A stretch of 64,000 nt of DNA from Pseudosulfitobacter pseudonitzschiae (GCF_900129395.1 NZ_FQVP01000003.1:186001-250000), one strand, 5' to 3'; counted from the first letter of the stretch, positions 19,471 through 30,004 are shown. The notes: generated by a model not told the origin, from the letters alone. Numbers and translations: made by a program.

Positions 19471-20283
19471 ATGGCGGATCAGAAAAAAGTACAGATCAAG
19501 GGGCTGATCCGGTTTTCCTACCTGTCTGAAAACGGCTTTGCCAAGTCCAAGCAGGGTGTCGAGAAAACGCGCCGGATGCTCTATGATCCCGCGCGGCTGG
19601 AACGCCGGTTCGCATGGTTTGAAAAGCTGGCCTTTCACACGCTGACCTTGCAGGACGATACCGATTTTTCCGTCGCGATCCTGATCGGTGACAGCTTTCC
19701 CGACGCCTACCGCACCCGGCTGGAAAAACTGGTCGACGGGTTCGCGCCGGCGCAGATCGTGTCGCTGCCGCCAATGACCCATGTGCAGGCGGTGAAACAG
19801 GCCTATTTCGCGCTGCCCGACGACCCGCAGGCGACGCACATCGCAACCTTCCGGCAAGATGACGACGATGGGATGCACCGCAGCACCATCTCCCGTATCC
19901 GCAAGCTGTCGCGGGCGTTGCTGTCCGCGCGGCCTGTCGATGCGCCGTTTGTCATCGGCTTCAATCGTGGCTTTTACCTGAACACCAGCGCTGACCCAAT
20001 GCTGACGGAACGGTTCGAGCGGACCCCGTTGGGCATCGGCCTGACCCTGGTCGCGCGCAAGGGCGACCACGCGACCGTGTTCCGGCGCAATCATCGCCAG
20101 TTCACGCAATACTATGACTGCTACACCGAGGTGGCCGAACCGATGTTCATCCGCTCGGTGCATCAGGACAACGATTCAGGGGCCGAGCCGTCAGGGCGCG
20201 AGGGCAGCTTGCGCCCGCGCGGCATCCTGCGCGTGCTGCGCAAGGGCTTTGGGCTGACGCCCGAAATGCTGGAAGGTCTCTGA
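19471..20283 (+). CDS. Putative rhamnosyltransferase-family protein (PF11316-like), copy 1
   Basis: 270 residues from MADQKKVQIKGLIRFSYLSE. The pattern fits the putative rhamnosyl transferase family: an RFSY start, the DPARLERRFAWFEKL segment, the IGDSFPDAYRTRLE motif, and the acidic tetrad DDDD at 130-133 (probably metal or sugar-nucleotide binding), followed by FVIGFNRGFYL. The upstream open frame to 19330 lacks family similarity. Its stop TGA overlaps the ATG of the EamA gene (TGATG), so the two are translationally coupled. A paralogue in opposite orientation lies beyond that exporter. The donor and acceptor are unknown. Confidence 0.8.
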   Translation: MADQKKVQIKGLIRFSYLSENGFAKSKQGVEKTRRMLYDPARLERRFAWFEKLAFHTLTLQDDTDFSVAILIGDSFPDAYRTRLEKLVDGFAPAQIVSLPPMTHVQAVKQAYFALPDDPQATHIATFRQDDDDGMHRSTISRIRKLSRALLSARPVDAPFVIGFNRGFYLNTSADPMLTERFERTPLGIGLTLVARKGDHATVFRRNHRQFTQYYDCYTEVAEPMFIRSVHQDNDSGAEPSGREGSLRPRGILRVLRKGFGLTPEMLEGL

Positions 20284-21149
20284 TGTCCCCCAATGTGCTG
20301 GGCGCGTTGCTGATGATGGCGTCGATGGCGTGTTTCACGCTGAACGACACTGCGATAAAACTGACCGACGGGGCGTTGCCACTGGGGCAGTTGCTGACCC
20401 TGCGTGGCATCTTTTCGACTCTGCTGATCTTTGCGCTGGCCCGCTATCTGGGCGCGCTGCGGTTTAATTTGCGGTGGCGTGATTGGGTGCTGGTGGGCAT
20501 CCGTTCGACCAGCGAGGTCGTGGCGGCCTATTTCTTTATCACGGCCCTGATGAATATGCCGCTGGCCAATATCACGTCGATCCTTCAGGCGCTGCCGCTG
20601 ACCGTGACACTGGGCAGCGCGCTGGTGTTCCGTGAGGCCGTCGGGTGGCGGCGGGCGGTGGCGATTGGCGTGGGCTTTGCTGGCATGTTGTTGATCGTTC
20701 GACCGGGAACCGAAGGGTTCAACGTCTGGTCGCTGTACGGTTTGGCTGCGGTGCTGTGTGTGACCGTGCGCGATCTGGCAACGCGACGGCTGTCGCCGGA
20801 TGTGCCGGGCATGACCGTCACCTTCAGCGCCGCTTTTGCAGTGCTGCTGTTTTTCGGCGCTTTCAGTCTGGGCGAAACATGGCAGCCGGTCACGCCGCGC
20901 CTGTGGGCCTTGCTGGCGGGATCGTCGGTGTTCATCTTTGGCGGCTACTATTTCAGTGTGCAGGTGATGCGCACTGGCGACATCGCGTTCATCGCACCGT
21001 TCCGGTACACGGGTCTGATCTGGGCGCTGGTGATGGGGTGGCTGGTGTTCGGCGACTGGCCCGCGCCGCTGACCCTGCTGGGGGCGGCCATCGTGGTGGG
21101 CATGGGGCTGTTCACCCTGTACCGCGAGCGGCAGTTGCTAAAGCGTTGA
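20283..21149 (+). CDS. EamA/DMT-superfamily permease
   Basis: 288 residues with about ten membrane helices in two repeats, typical of drug/metabolite transporters (EamA). The N-terminal MLGALLMMASMACFTLNDTAIKL-type helix is present, followed by RGIFSTLLIFALARY and a second repeat ending FGDWPAPLTLLGAAIVVGMGLF. Members export amino acids, metabolites or lipids. The gene overlaps the preceding glycosyltransferase by one base and its 3' end overlaps the convergent second glycosyltransferase by 12 bases. The substrate is not visible in the sequence. Confidence 0.88.
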   Translation: MSPNVLGALLMMASMACFTLNDTAIKLTDGALPLGQLLTLRGIFSTLLIFALARYLGALRFNLRWRDWVLVGIRSTSEVVAAYFFITALMNMPLANITSILQALPLTVTLGSALVFREAVGWRRAVAIGVGFAGMLLIVRPGTEGFNVWSLYGLAAVLCVTVRDLATRRLSPDVPGMTVTFSAAFAVLLFFGAFSLGETWQPVTPRLWALLAGSSVFIFGGYYFSVQVMRTGDIAFIAPFRYTGLIWALVMGWLVFGDWPAPLTLLGAAIVVGMGLFTLYRERQLLKR

Positions 21150-21947
21150 GAACACCCGCCGCACGTGATCCGCGTCGATGTTGAACACGTCGCGCAGATG
21201 CGCCTCGCCCTCGGCGTCCAGCAACTCCAACGGCACCGGTTTGACGTTGCCCTTCTGACGGCTGTCGTTGAATTCGTTGTGCCCGCGCAGCACCATATCC
21301 TCGTTGGTGATGGTGACCGTGGGCATGTTCTGCGCCACTTTGACGTGGGCAAAGTTCATCACGCTCTGAACAATCTTGGGTTTGAACATCAACCCCAGAC
21401 CGGCCGTGGTATAGGGCAGTTTCGTCGGCATCGCTTCGATCCCCTTGGCGCTGGCGCGCGCGACAAAGCCCTGGTTGAAGTCGATGGCCACATATTTGTT
21501 CTTGGCCGCCAGCCCCTTGATGTCCTGCGCCACCTCGCGCAGCCGCTCGACATAGCGCACGCCTACGGCGTCGTCGTCGTCCATGCGGAATTGCAGACAG
21601 TGTTCCCCGTCAAAGGCGCGCACCTCGTTGATCGCATCCTGCATGATCTTGCGGTGCCGCTTGGGCGGATAGGCGGCAATGATCGCCTGCGGCACATCGG
21701 CCAGCAAGGCGTCGAGCCGTTGGCGGTAATGGTCGGGCAGGCTGTCGCCGATCACCACCAGAAAGGTAAAGTCGGGATCGGTCTGCGCGCGCAGCGGGGG
21801 CAGGGTGATGGTTTCAAAGGTGGCAAAGCGTTCCTCCATCCGCGCAGGGGAATAGAGATAGGCAATGCGCTCTTCCAGCGTGGGGTGGTCCACCTGAAAA
21901 CCGCCGATCGCGGGATACGAAAACCGGCACAGCCCGATCACTTGCAT
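21138..21947 (-). CDS. Putative rhamnosyltransferase-family protein (PF11316-like), copy 2
   Basis: 269 residues from MQVIGLCRFSYPAIGGFQ. It is paralogous to the protein at 19471-20283: RFSY start, YSPARMEERFATFE, IGDSLPDHYRQRLDALL, DDDD at 123-126 in a FRMDDDDAVG context, and VAIDFNQGFVAR. The open frame reaches 22019, but homology begins at 21947. It points toward the exporter and overlaps it. Two such genes around one transporter suggest a surface-glycan or glycolipid modification set, but that is inference. Confidence 0.8.
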   Translation of the reverse strand: MQVIGLCRFSYPAIGGFQVDHPTLEERIAYLYSPARMEERFATFETITLPPLRAQTDPDFTFLVVIGDSLPDHYRQRLDALLADVPQAIIAAYPPKRHRKIMQDAINEVRAFDGEHCLQFRMDDDDAVGVRYVERLREVAQDIKGLAAKNKYVAIDFNQGFVARASAKGIEAMPTKLPYTTAGLGLMFKPKIVQSVMNFAHVKVAQNMPTVTITNEDMVLRGHNEFNDSRQKGNVKPVPLELLDAEGEAHLRDVFNIDADHVRRVFSTL

Positions 21948-22044
21948 TGCACTGCCCTTTGTCCAAATATGCCGGGCGACCATGACAAGGGGCGGGGGCC
22001 TGTGCAAGATGCCTCCCATGGGCTGCGCGCCCGGACCGGTGCTG

Positions 22045-22073
22045 TTGACACCCGCTGCGACTCCCCCTATACG
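22045..22073 (+). promoter_or_regulatory. Near-consensus promoter of the str operon
   Basis: A perfect TTGACA (22045-22050), 17-base spacer and TATACG (22068-22073). It would start a leader of about 270 nt before rpsL. The leader contains several hairpins, including ACGTTC/GAACGT (22178-22201) and GCGCA/TGCGC near 22221-22233. It is among the best sigma-70 matches in the window and fits a highly expressed ribosomal operon. Confidence 0.8.
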
Positions 22074-22348
22074 CGCGTCATCTCGGTGAGGGAGCGGCCT
22101 GCTCTCGTCCCGAAATCAGATATGAAGTGCGCACGAACCGGTCTCCTATGGACCCGTTCCTCTGGAAACACACCGCAACGTTCGCCTCGGTACGGGAACG
22201 TCGCGGTCATTTCTGCATTGGCGCACTATGCGCAACGTATAACGCATCTTTCGAGGTGCACCTGAGTTGGTCCGTGGACGCGCGGACAATTGAATTGAAA
22301 CCGCGGGGTCTTCCCGCAGCACATGTGTAAGACGGGGAAAAAACCGGA

Positions 22349-22720
22349 ATGCCAACGATCCAACAGCTGATCCGCAAGCCGCGCCAGCCTAAAATCCGAC
22401 GTTCGAAATCGACGCACCTGCAAGAATGCCCGCAAAAGCGCGGCGTTTGCACACGCGTTTATACAACAACACCCAAGAAACCGAACTCGGCGATGCGCCG
22501 CGTTGCGAAGGTGCGCCTGACCAACGGTTTCGAGGTCATCAGCTACATCCCGGGCGAAGGCCACAACCTTCAGGAGCACTCTGTGGTTCTGATCCGTGGC
22601 GGCCGTGTAAAAGACCTTCCCGGTGTCCGTTACCACGTACTGCGTGGCGTTCTGGACACCCAAGGCGTCAAAGACCGGAAACAACGTCGTTCGAAATACG
22701 GCGCGAAACGTCCGAAGTAA
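22349..22720 (+). CDS. rpsL: 30S ribosomal protein S12
   Basis: 123 residues, full length. It contains the universally conserved [19 protein letters not shown] and [16 protein letters not shown] loops that sit in the decoding centre; Lys43 and Lys88-equivalent residues linked to streptomycin sensitivity look normal. It is the first gene of the str operon, behind a strong promoter and a long leader. Confidence 0.98.
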   Translation: MPTIQQLIRKPRQPKIRRSKSTHLQECPQKRGVCTRVYTTTPKKPNSAMRRVAKVRLTNGFEVISYIPGEGHNLQEHSVVLIRGGRVKDLPGVRYHVLRGVLDTQGVKDRKQRRSKYGAKRPK

Positions 22721-23354
<634 letters not shown>

Positions 23355-23394
23355 TACGTCGGTTCTCCGACGCAATCTCTGAGGAAGCAGCCCA

Positions 23395-25512
23395 ATGGCA
23401 CGCGATTATCCGCTCGACCGCTACCGCAACTTCGGCATCATGGCGCACATTGATGCCGGCAAAACCACCTGTTCGGAACGCATCCTGTTCTACACAGGCA
23501 AGTCGCACAACATCGGTGAGGTGCACGACGGCGCCGCAACCATGGACTGGATGGAACAAGAGCAAGAGCGTGGGATCACCATCACCTCGGCTGCGACCAC
23601 CACGTTCTGGGAACGCACCGAAGACGGTGAGACACCCGACACGCCCAAGCACCGCATGAACATCATCGACACCCCCGGCCACGTGGACTTCACCATTGAA
23701 GTCGAACGTTCGCTGGCGGTTCTCGATGGTGCGGTTGCCGTTCTCGACGCCAACGCCGGTGTCGAGCCGCAAACCGAAACCGTGTGGCGTCAGGCTGACC
23801 GCTACAAGGTTCCGCGCATCGTGTTCGTCAACAAGATGGACAAGATCGGCGCGGATTTCTTCAACTGCGTTCACATGATTCAGGACCGCACCGGCGCGAC
23901 ACCCTGCCCGATCCAGATTCCGATCGGTTCCGAGAACGAGCTGGAAGGCATGGTTGACTTGGTCACCATGGAAGAGTGGGTCTGGGAAGGTGAAGATCTG
24001 GGCGCAAGCTGGGTCAAGAAGCCGATCCGTGACAGCCTGAAAGATCTGGCTGACGAATGGCGCGCGAAAATGATCGAAGTGGCCGTCGAAATGGACGACG
24101 ACGCGATGGAAGCATATCTGGAAGGCGAAGAGCCCGACGTGCCGACTCTGCGCCGCCTGATCCGTGCTGGTACTCTGGCGATCAAATTCATCCCCGTCCT
24201 GTGTGGTTCCGCGTTCAAGAACAAAGGCGTCCAGCCTCTGCTGAACGCCGTGATCGACTATCTGCCGTCGCCGATGGACGTTGTCGATTATATGGGCTTC
24301 AAACCCGGTGACGAAACAGAAACACGGAACATCCCGCGTCGCGCGGATGATGCAATGGCGTTCTCGGCGCTGGCGTTCAAAATCATGAACGACCCCTTCG
24401 TCGGCACCCTGACCTTCACACGCATCTATTCGGGCGTGCTGAACAAGGGCGACACGCTGTTGAACTCGACCAAGGGCAACAAAGAACGTGTTGGCCGTAT
24501 GATGATGATGCACTCGAACGAGCGTGAAGAAATCACCGAAGCGTTCGCGGGCGACATCATTGCGCTGGCCGGTCTGAAGAACACCACAACCGGCGACACG
24601 CTGTGCGCGGTCAACGACCCGGTCGTTCTGGAAACGATGACATTCCCCGATCCCGTGATCGAGATTGCCGTCGAGCCCAAGACCAAAGCCGACCAGGAAA
24701 AAATGTCGATGGGCCTGCAGCGTCTGGCCGCCGAAGATCCCTCGTTCCGCGTCGAGACCGACATCGAATCCGGTCAGACCATCATGAAGGGCATGGGCGA
24801 ACTTCACCTCGACATTCTGGTGGATCGTCTGCGTCGTGAGTTCAAGGTCGAAGCGAACATCGGTGCCCCGCAAGTGGCCTACCGCGAGACCATCAGCCGC
24901 GAGACCGAGCATACCTACACCCACAAGAAACAGTCGGGTGGTTCGGGTCAGTTCGCCGAGGTGAAAATGATCATCTCGCCGACAGAGCCGGGCGAAGGTT
25001 TCTCGTTCGAGAGCCGTATCGTTGGTGGTTCGGTGCCCAAGGAATACATCCCGGGCGTTGAAAAAGGCATCCGTTCGGTCATGGACAGCGGCCCGCTGGC
25101 TGGCTTCCCCGTGATCGACTTCAAGGTTGCGCTGATCGACGGTAAGTTCCACGACGTTGACTCGAGCGTTCTGGCGTTCGAAATCGCGGCGCGGATGTGT
25201 ATGCGTGAAGGCATGCGCAAAGCCGGTGCGAAGATGCTGGAACCGATCATGAAAGTCGAAGTTGTGACACCGGAAGAATACACCGGCGGCATCATCGGCG
25301 ACCTGACATCGCGTCGCGGTCAGGTTCAGGGTCAGGACACCCGCGGCAACGCGATTGCGATCGACGCATTCGTGCCGTTGGCCAACATGTTCGGCTACAT
25401 CAACACCCTGCGGTCGATGTCTTCGGGTCGTGCGAACTTCACCATGCAGTTCGATCACTACGAAGCTGTTCCGCAGAACATCTCGGACGAGATCCAGTCC
25501 AAATTCGCCTAA
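23395..25512 (+). CDS. fusA: Elongation factor G
   Basis: 705 residues. G1 [10 protein letters not shown]3 DTPGHVDFT and G4 NKMDKIG are all present, and domains II-V follow in normal order, ending with the EF-G C-terminal region that contacts the decoding centre ([16 protein letters not shown]). It catalyses translocation. It lies 40 bp after rpsG, and the gap to tuf contains two GC-rich hairpins. Confidence 0.99.
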   Translation: MARDYPLDRYRNFGIMAHIDAGKTTCSERILFYTGKSHNIGEVHDGAATMDWMEQEQERGITITSAATTTFWERTEDGETPDTPKHRMNIIDTPGHVDFTIEVERSLAVLDGAVAVLDANAGVEPQTETVWRQADRYKVPRIVFVNKMDKIGADFFNCVHMIQDRTGATPCPIQIPIGSENELEGMVDLVTMEEWVWEGEDLGASWVKKPIRDSLKDLADEWRAKMIEVAVEMDDDAMEAYLEGEEPDVPTLRRLIRAGTLAIKFIPVLCGSAFKNKGVQPLLNAVIDYLPSPMDVVDYMGFKPGDETETRNIPRRADDAMAFSALAFKIMNDPFVGTLTFTRIYSGVLNKGDTLLNSTKGNKERVGRMMMMHSNEREEITEAFAGDIIALAGLKNTTTGDTLCAVNDPVVLETMTFPDPVIEIAVEPKTKADQEKMSMGLQRLAAEDPSFRVETDIESGQTIMKGMGELHLDILVDRLRREFKVEANIGAPQVAYRETISRETEHTYTHKKQSGGSGQFAEVKMIISPTEPGEGFSFESRIVGGSVPKEYIPGVEKGIRSVMDSGPLAGFPVIDFKVALIDGKFHDVDSSVLAFEIAARMCMREGMRKAGAKMLEPIMKVEVVTPEEYTGGIIGDLTSRRGQVQGQDTRGNAIAIDAFVPLANMFGYINTLRSMSSGRANFTMQFDHYEAVPQNISDEIQSKFA

Positions 25513-25518
25513 CGGGAT

Positions 25519-25573
25519 GGCGGGGGATGCCCCGCCCTACCGACCACTCGTAGGGCGGGGCCTGCGCCCCGCC
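25519..25573 (+). repeat. Tandem GC-rich hairpins between fusA and tuf
   Basis: Three overlapping pairings are possible: GGCGGGG-GATG-CCCCGCC (25519-25536), a 12-bp perfect stem GCCCCGCCCTAC/GTAGGGCGGGGC (25529-25561), and GGCGGGGC-CTGC-GCCCCGCC (25554-25573). They share the core motif found between rpoB-rpoC and rpoA-rplQ. There is no T-run, so they are more likely stability or processing elements, or a small repeat family, than terminators. Confidence 0.75.
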
Positions 25574-25604
25574 TCCCCACCAAGACAAATAGGAGACCTC
25601 CCCC

Positions 25605-26780
25605 ATGGGTAAGGCAAAGTTTGAACGTAACAAACCGCACGTGAACATCGGCACAATCGGCCACGTTGACCACGGTAAAACCACGCTGACGGCTGCGATC
25701 ACCAAGTATTTTGGTGACTTCCGCGCGTACGACCAGATCGACGGCGCGCCCGAAGAAAAAGCCCGCGGCATCACCATTTCGACCGCCCACGTCGAATATG
25801 AAACCGAAACCCGCCACTACGCGCACGTCGACTGCCCCGGCCACGCTGACTATGTGAAAAACATGATCACCGGTGCGGCACAGATGGACGGCGCGATCCT
25901 GGTTGTGAACGCAGCCGACGGCCCGATGCCGCAAACCCGCGAGCACATCCTGCTGGGCCGCCAGGTGGGCATCCCCTACATGGTTGTCTACATGAACAAA
26001 GTGGACCAGGTGGACGACGAAGAACTGCTGGAACTGGTGGAAATGGAAATCCGCGAGCTGCTGTCCTCGTACGAGTACCCCGGCGACGACATTCCGATCA
26101 TCCCCGGTTCGGCCCTGGCCGCCATGAACGGCACCGACCCGGAAATCGGCGAAGAGTCGATCAAGAAGCTGATGGCCGCTGTTGACGAGTACATCCCGAC
26201 ACCCGAGCGTGCCGTGGACCAGCCGTTCCTGATGCCCGTCGAAGACGTGTTCTCGATCTCGGGCCGTGGTACCGTTGTGACCGGCCGTATCGAGCGTGGC
26301 GTGATCAACGTGGGCGACGACATCGAAATCGTCGGCATCCGCGACACCAAGAAAACCACCTGCACAGGCGTGGAAATGTTCCGCAAACTGCTGGATCGTG
26401 GTGAAGCTGGTGACAACATCGGCGCCCTGCTGCGCGGCATCGACCGTGAAGGCGTTGAGCGTGGTCAGGTTCTGTGCAAGCCCGGTTCGGTGAACCCGCA
26501 CACCAAGTTCGAAGCCGAAGCCTATATCCTGACCAAGGATGAAGGTGGCCGTCACACGCCGTTCTTCGCGAACTACCGTCCGCAGTTCTACTTCCGGACC
26601 ACAGACGTGACCGGCACCGTGAACCTGCCCGAAGGCACCGAAATGGTTATGCCCGGCGACAACCTGAAGTTTGACGTCGAGCTGATCGCACCGATCGCCA
26701 TGGAGCAGGGCCTGCGCTTTGCGATCCGTGAAGGCGGCCGCACCGTCGGCGCCGGCGTGGTGTCGAAAATCGTCGAATAA
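25605..26780 (+). CDS. tuf: Elongation factor Tu (second, complete copy)
   Basis: 391 residues. [12 protein letters not shown] (G1), [12 protein letters not shown] (G3) and the [11 protein letters not shown] region (G4) identify EF-Tu; domains II and III follow to the VVSKIVE end. Its 3' end, downstream spacer and terminator match the partial copy at the window start apart from one base. A GGAGACC-type SD precedes the ATG. Confidence 0.99.
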   Translation: MGKAKFERNKPHVNIGTIGHVDHGKTTLTAAITKYFGDFRAYDQIDGAPEEKARGITISTAHVEYETETRHYAHVDCPGHADYVKNMITGAAQMDGAILVVNAADGPMPQTREHILLGRQVGIPYMVVYMNKVDQVDDEELLELVEMEIRELLSSYEYPGDDIPIIPGSALAAMNGTDPEIGEESIKKLMAAVDEYIPTPERAVDQPFLMPVEDVFSISGRGTVVTGRIERGVINVGDDIEIVGIRDTKKTTCTGVEMFRKLLDRGEAGDNIGALLRGIDREGVERGQVLCKPGSVNPHTKFEAEAYILTKDEGGRHTPFFANYRPQFYFRTTDVTGTVNLPEGTEMVMPGDNLKFDVELIAPIAMEQGLRFAIREGGRTVGAGVVSKIVE

Positions 26781-26823
26781 GATCCTCATGCGGGCCCCGC
26801 GCCCGGATGACATCTGAAACGAA

Positions 26824-26852
26824 AAGGCCGCAGCAATCGCTGCGGCCTTTTT
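26824..26852 (+). terminator. Rho-independent terminator of second tuf copy
   Basis: AAGGCCGCAGC, loop AATC, and its complement (26839-26849) run into five T residues. It is identical in stem and loop to the terminator at 86-115. Confidence 0.92.
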
Positions 26853-26872
26853 GCGTTTCAGGCGGAAGCGTT

Positions 26873-27571
26873 TCAGTTCTGCTTTTGCGTCTGGCTCGAC
26901 AGGCGCTCCGCGTATTCCTTTTCGGCAGCGGCCTGGGCGTAGACAGCCGCGCTGTCGGTTGCGGCGCGGCTCAGCTCGGGGAACAGGTCCACCACGGCGC
27001 CATCCGACCGGGAGTGTTTCGCTTTGGTGTTGCCGGGTTGCAGGCTGTCGGACCAAAGACCATCCCCCATCACCACCGGATGCAAGTCAAACACCAGGTG
27101 GATATAGGTGACGTCCGATGCCACGACCCGTTCAACCCCGTCGTGATCCAGAAGCGCGCTGATCTTGACCAGCTCCTTGGGGGTGTCGCTCTCGTCATCC
27201 TCGGAATCGTTGATCAGGATGCGCTGGTTCGGGTTCAGCAAGCTGTCACGCAGCGGCTGTTTCTTTCCCAGCGCGCCCTTGCGGATCAGCACCGGTTGCA
27301 GATGGGGGTTCTGCGCCAGTTCGGCGGCGGTCAGGCGGCTGGAGCCGATCCAGCGGATCGCCTGATAGCCGCGTTCGCGGGTGATCACCTCGTCGTCGAC
27401 TTCAAGATTTTCGATGGCGACCAGGCCCCTGCGGGTGGAGATTTGCGTGCCGGTGGTAAAGCTGACCATGCGGCGCTCCAGGTCGGGAACGGCGGTCATC
27501 TTGAGGTCTGTGCCAGACCGGTCTGCTCGTGTGCCGGAAAAGGGCTGGTCCGGGGGAATTTGATGGCTCAT
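26873..27571 (-). CDS. Hint-domain (hedgehog/intein-like) protein
   Basis: 232 residues. The central part resembles the Hint_2 domain common in Rhodobacteraceae: TGTQISTRRGLVAIENLEVD, DEVITRERGYQAIRWIGSS, then QPVLIRKGALG, and LNPNQRILI with later VTYIHLVFDLHPVV. In true inteins and hedgehogs this fold performs protein splicing or autoprocessing. The Cys or Ser expected at the start of an autoprocessing block is not obvious here (FTTGTQI), so activity is uncertain. No signal peptide or calcium-binding repeats are seen, unlike longer family members. GGAG lies upstream of the ATG. It is convergent with tuf. Confidence 0.75.
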   Translation of the reverse strand: MSHQIPPDQPFSGTRADRSGTDLKMTAVPDLERRMVSFTTGTQISTRRGLVAIENLEVDDEVITRERGYQAIRWIGSSRLTAAELAQNPHLQPVLIRKGALGKKQPLRDSLLNPNQRILINDSEDDESDTPKELVKISALLDHDGVERVVASDVTYIHLVFDLHPVVMGDGLWSDSLQPGNTKAKHSRSDGAVVDLFPELSRAATDSAAVYAQAAAEKEYAERLSSQTQKQN

Positions 27572-27940
27572 TGCGAGGGCTCCACTGGTTCGAGGATGGC
27601 CCGTGGCAATCCTGCCGCCGGGCGATGCGTGTTCACGTCATTGCAGCTTGGAACCGGTGTGAACGGCCCCTTGCCGTGCCCGAACAGACCTGTCGCACGG
27701 ATTGGCCCCCTGCAGGGCGTCCGAAGGTTGTCCGTTGGCACAAAGCTACACGCATTGCGATAGGCGAGCGAGGCGTGACGCCAACTATCCCCTGTGAACG
27801 GCGGAAAAGAGCCGGAGATTTAACGATCCGGTTTCCGGTTTCGGATCAATCCGCGCCAATCGGGTGAACTGTCCTCGATTCTCGTATAGGGAGAATTTCA
27901 AAGACCGAATCACCTTGACCGCGGTCTGTCCGTCCGGGGC
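27572..27940. other. Intergenic region, no gene seen
   Basis: 369 bases between the PiT gene and the Hint gene. It holds two inverted repeats, ATTCTC/GAGAAT (27878-27896), just beyond the PiT stop, and GATCCG/CGGATC (27825-27847). Neither has a T-run. Presumably the promoter of the Hint gene is inside, but no clear match was found. Confidence 0.5.
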
Positions 27941-29425
27941 TCACCCGGCCACGCTTTGGATGCCAAAGAAGATCACGGCGGACAGGATCGCGGCGGCGGG
28001 GACGGTGATCACCCATGCGGCGATGATCGTCATGAAATGCGACCGGCGCACCAGCTTGCGGCGGCGGCGTTCCTCGGGCGCATAGCTGGCGCGGTCGGGC
28101 ATCGCCAGCTTGGCCTTGCGGATGCGCCGTTCGGCGTCCCATTCGCGGAAGAACCCGACGCCAAAGACGCCGCCCACAGCGATGTGGGTCGAACTGACGG
28201 GCAGGCCCAGCCAACTGGCCAGAATGACGGTGATGGCCGCCGACAGCGCCACGCAATAGGCGCGCATCGGGTTCAGCTTGGTGATCTGGCCGCCGACCAT
28301 GCGGATCAGCTTGGGGCCGAACAGGAACAGCCCGAAAGAGATGCCAAAGGCGCCCATGATCATCACCCATGTCGGGATGCTGACCGCGTCGGTAAAGCTG
28401 CCGGTGCCCGAGGCCTGAACGATGGCCGCCAGCGGGCCAACCGCATTGGCCACGTCATTGGCCCCGTGGGCAAAGCTGAGCAACGCCGCCGAGACGATCA
28501 GCGGAATGCCGAACAGCACCTTGAGCGATTTGTTGCGGTTCTCCAGCCCTTCGGACTGCTTGCGGATCAGCGGGATCATGACGACCCATGTCACGATGCC
28601 GACGACCAGCCCGATCAACAGGGCGCTGTGCAGCTCCACGCTAAAGACCTTGCTCAGCCCTTTCAGTGCCAGGTAGGCGGCAAAAGCCCCCGCCATGATC
28701 CCCACCAGCACCGGCACCCAGGTACGGGCGGCGGCAATCTTGTCCTCGCGGTAGATGATGCGGGATTTGATCAGCGCCAGGAACAGCGCGGCCACGACAC
28801 CGCCCAGCACCGGAGAGATCACCCAGCTGGCGGCGATGGTGCTCATTGTGTGCCAGCTCACGGCGGCAAACCCCACGGCGGCGATGCCTGCACCCATGAC
28901 GCCGCCCACGACGGAATGTGTGGTGGACACCGGCGCACCGACCCATGTGGCCAGGTTGATCCACAGCGCGGCGGACAAAAGCGCCGCCATCATCGCCCAG
29001 ATAAAGGTGGTCGCGTTGCCCATGCTCTCGGGGGCAATGATGCCCTTGGCGATGGTCGAAACCACGTCGCCCCCCGCCAGCAGCGCACCCGCACTTTCGA
29101 ACACCACGGCGATGGCAATGGCCCCGCCCATGGTCAGCGCATTGGCCCCAACTGCAGGTCCCATGTTGTTGGCCACATCGTTGGCACCGATGTTCAGCGC
29201 CATATAGGCGCCCAGACAGGCCGCCACGACCACGATGACCGAATTGTTGGCCTGCTCAAAGAACAGCGCCGCGGCAAGTCCCGCCATCACGACGAAAATC
29301 AGCGCGATACCGGTGCTGACCATCGGGCGCGACACGTACAATGCGGCCAGTTCCACGTTGGAAAAGCGCGCAAGGTCGCGGTCGAGGGTTTCAAGGTGGC
29401 GCGGATCGCCTTCGGGGTGGCTCAT
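27941..29425 (-). CDS. PiT-family inorganic phosphate transporter
   Basis: 494 residues with about ten to twelve membrane helices and two PHO4 signatures: GANDVANNMGPAVGANAL near residue 80 and GANDVANAVGPLAAIV near 330, plus the paired GAPVSTTHSVVGGVMGAG and GLPVSSTHIAVGGVFGVG motifs. These mark low-affinity phosphate permeases driven by the proton gradient, often carrying metal-phosphate. No phoU-like partner lies beside it. The large cytoplasmic N-terminus (about 33 residues) precedes the first helix. Confidence 0.93.
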   Translation of the reverse strand: MSHPEGDPRHLETLDRDLARFSNVELAALYVSRPMVSTGIALIFVVMAGLAAALFFEQANNSVIVVVAACLGAYMALNIGANDVANNMGPAVGANALTMGGAIAIAVVFESAGALLAGGDVVSTIAKGIIAPESMGNATTFIWAMMAALLSAALWINLATWVGAPVSTTHSVVGGVMGAGIAAVGFAAVSWHTMSTIAASWVISPVLGGVVAALFLALIKSRIIYREDKIAAARTWVPVLVGIMAGAFAAYLALKGLSKVFSVELHSALLIGLVVGIVTWVVMIPLIRKQSEGLENRNKSLKVLFGIPLIVSAALLSFAHGANDVANAVGPLAAIVQASGTGSFTDAVSIPTWVMIMGAFGISFGLFLFGPKLIRMVGGQITKLNPMRAYCVALSAAITVILASWLGLPVSSTHIAVGGVFGVGFFREWDAERRIRKAKLAMPDRASYAPEERRRRKLVRRSHFMTIIAAWVITVPAAAILSAVIFFGIQSVAG

Positions 29426-29508
29426 GGGTTCGGTCCTCTTAGCGTTGACCGTACTTGCCCGAAGAGGCGCTGGTGTTCAAGCGTGGCCGGCCAGCTGAGG
29501 CCGGCACA

Positions 29509-29967
29509 TCAAAGCTGGCGCAGGATCATTTGCAGCTCGGGTTCGGCCACCATGTCGGCGGCTTCCCTGGACAATACCCATTTGCGCGTGCGCTCGTGCG
29601 CCTCGGGGAACTCTTCGCTCAACTCGTTCACGGACACCGAATAGACCAGCGTTTCCACGGGCATGTCCCAGCCGGTGCTTTGACGCTTGTCATAGGTATA
29701 GGTGCCGATCGGGGCAGGGGTGGCCTTGCTGTTGCGCACGCCGGCTTCTTCCCAGGCTTCCTGCAAGGCCGCCTCCGAGGATTTCAATCCGCGGATCGGC
29801 CATCCCTTGGGAATGATCCAGCGGCCGGTGTCACGGCTGGTGACCAGCAGAACCTCGGTGTCGTCGCCCTTGGTGCGATGGCACAGCGCCGCCACTTGCA
29901 AACGCTTGGGGCGTTGCAACATCGGGGCCAGGGTGGCCCCCCAGAATTTTCTGAGGACTTCAATCAT
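29509..29967 (-). CDS. Nudix hydrolase
   Basis: From ATG 29967 (SD GAGCAGG) the protein has 152 residues. An alternative ATG at 29985 adds six. The Nudix box reads GWPIRGLKSSEAALQEAWEE followed by AGV, with the glutamates needed for metal binding (QEAWEE). The first Glu of the canonical pattern is replaced by Leu, which recalls the diphosphoinositol-polyphosphate phosphatase-like subgroup. The substrate is unknown: nucleoside diphosphate derivatives or polyphosphate-type molecules are possible. It is divergent from rpsJ and has its own promoter-like sequence. Confidence 0.88.
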   Translation of the reverse strand: MIEVLRKFWGATLAPMLQRPKRLQVAALCHRTKGDDTEVLLVTSRDTGRWIIPKGWPIRGLKSSEAALQEAWEEAGVRNSKATPAPIGTYTYDKRQSTGWDMPVETLVYSVSVNELSEEFPEAHERTRKWVLSREAADMVAEPELQMILRQL

Positions 29968-30004
29968 ATGGACCTGCTCAAACATCTTCTTGATTTTTTT
30001 GTTT

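Noticed and set aside
20147-22355. Horizontal-transfer signature (att site or tRNA junction) around the glycosyltransferase-exporter set
   Set aside because: No tRNA or direct repeats at the boundaries and base composition similar to neighbours, so transfer is not supported from sequence alone.
27956-29644. 562-residue plus-strand frame over the PiT transporter
   Set aside because: Composition (Gly/His/Arg/Asp repeats) is that of an antisense shadow; the minus-strand PHO4 signatures are decisive.
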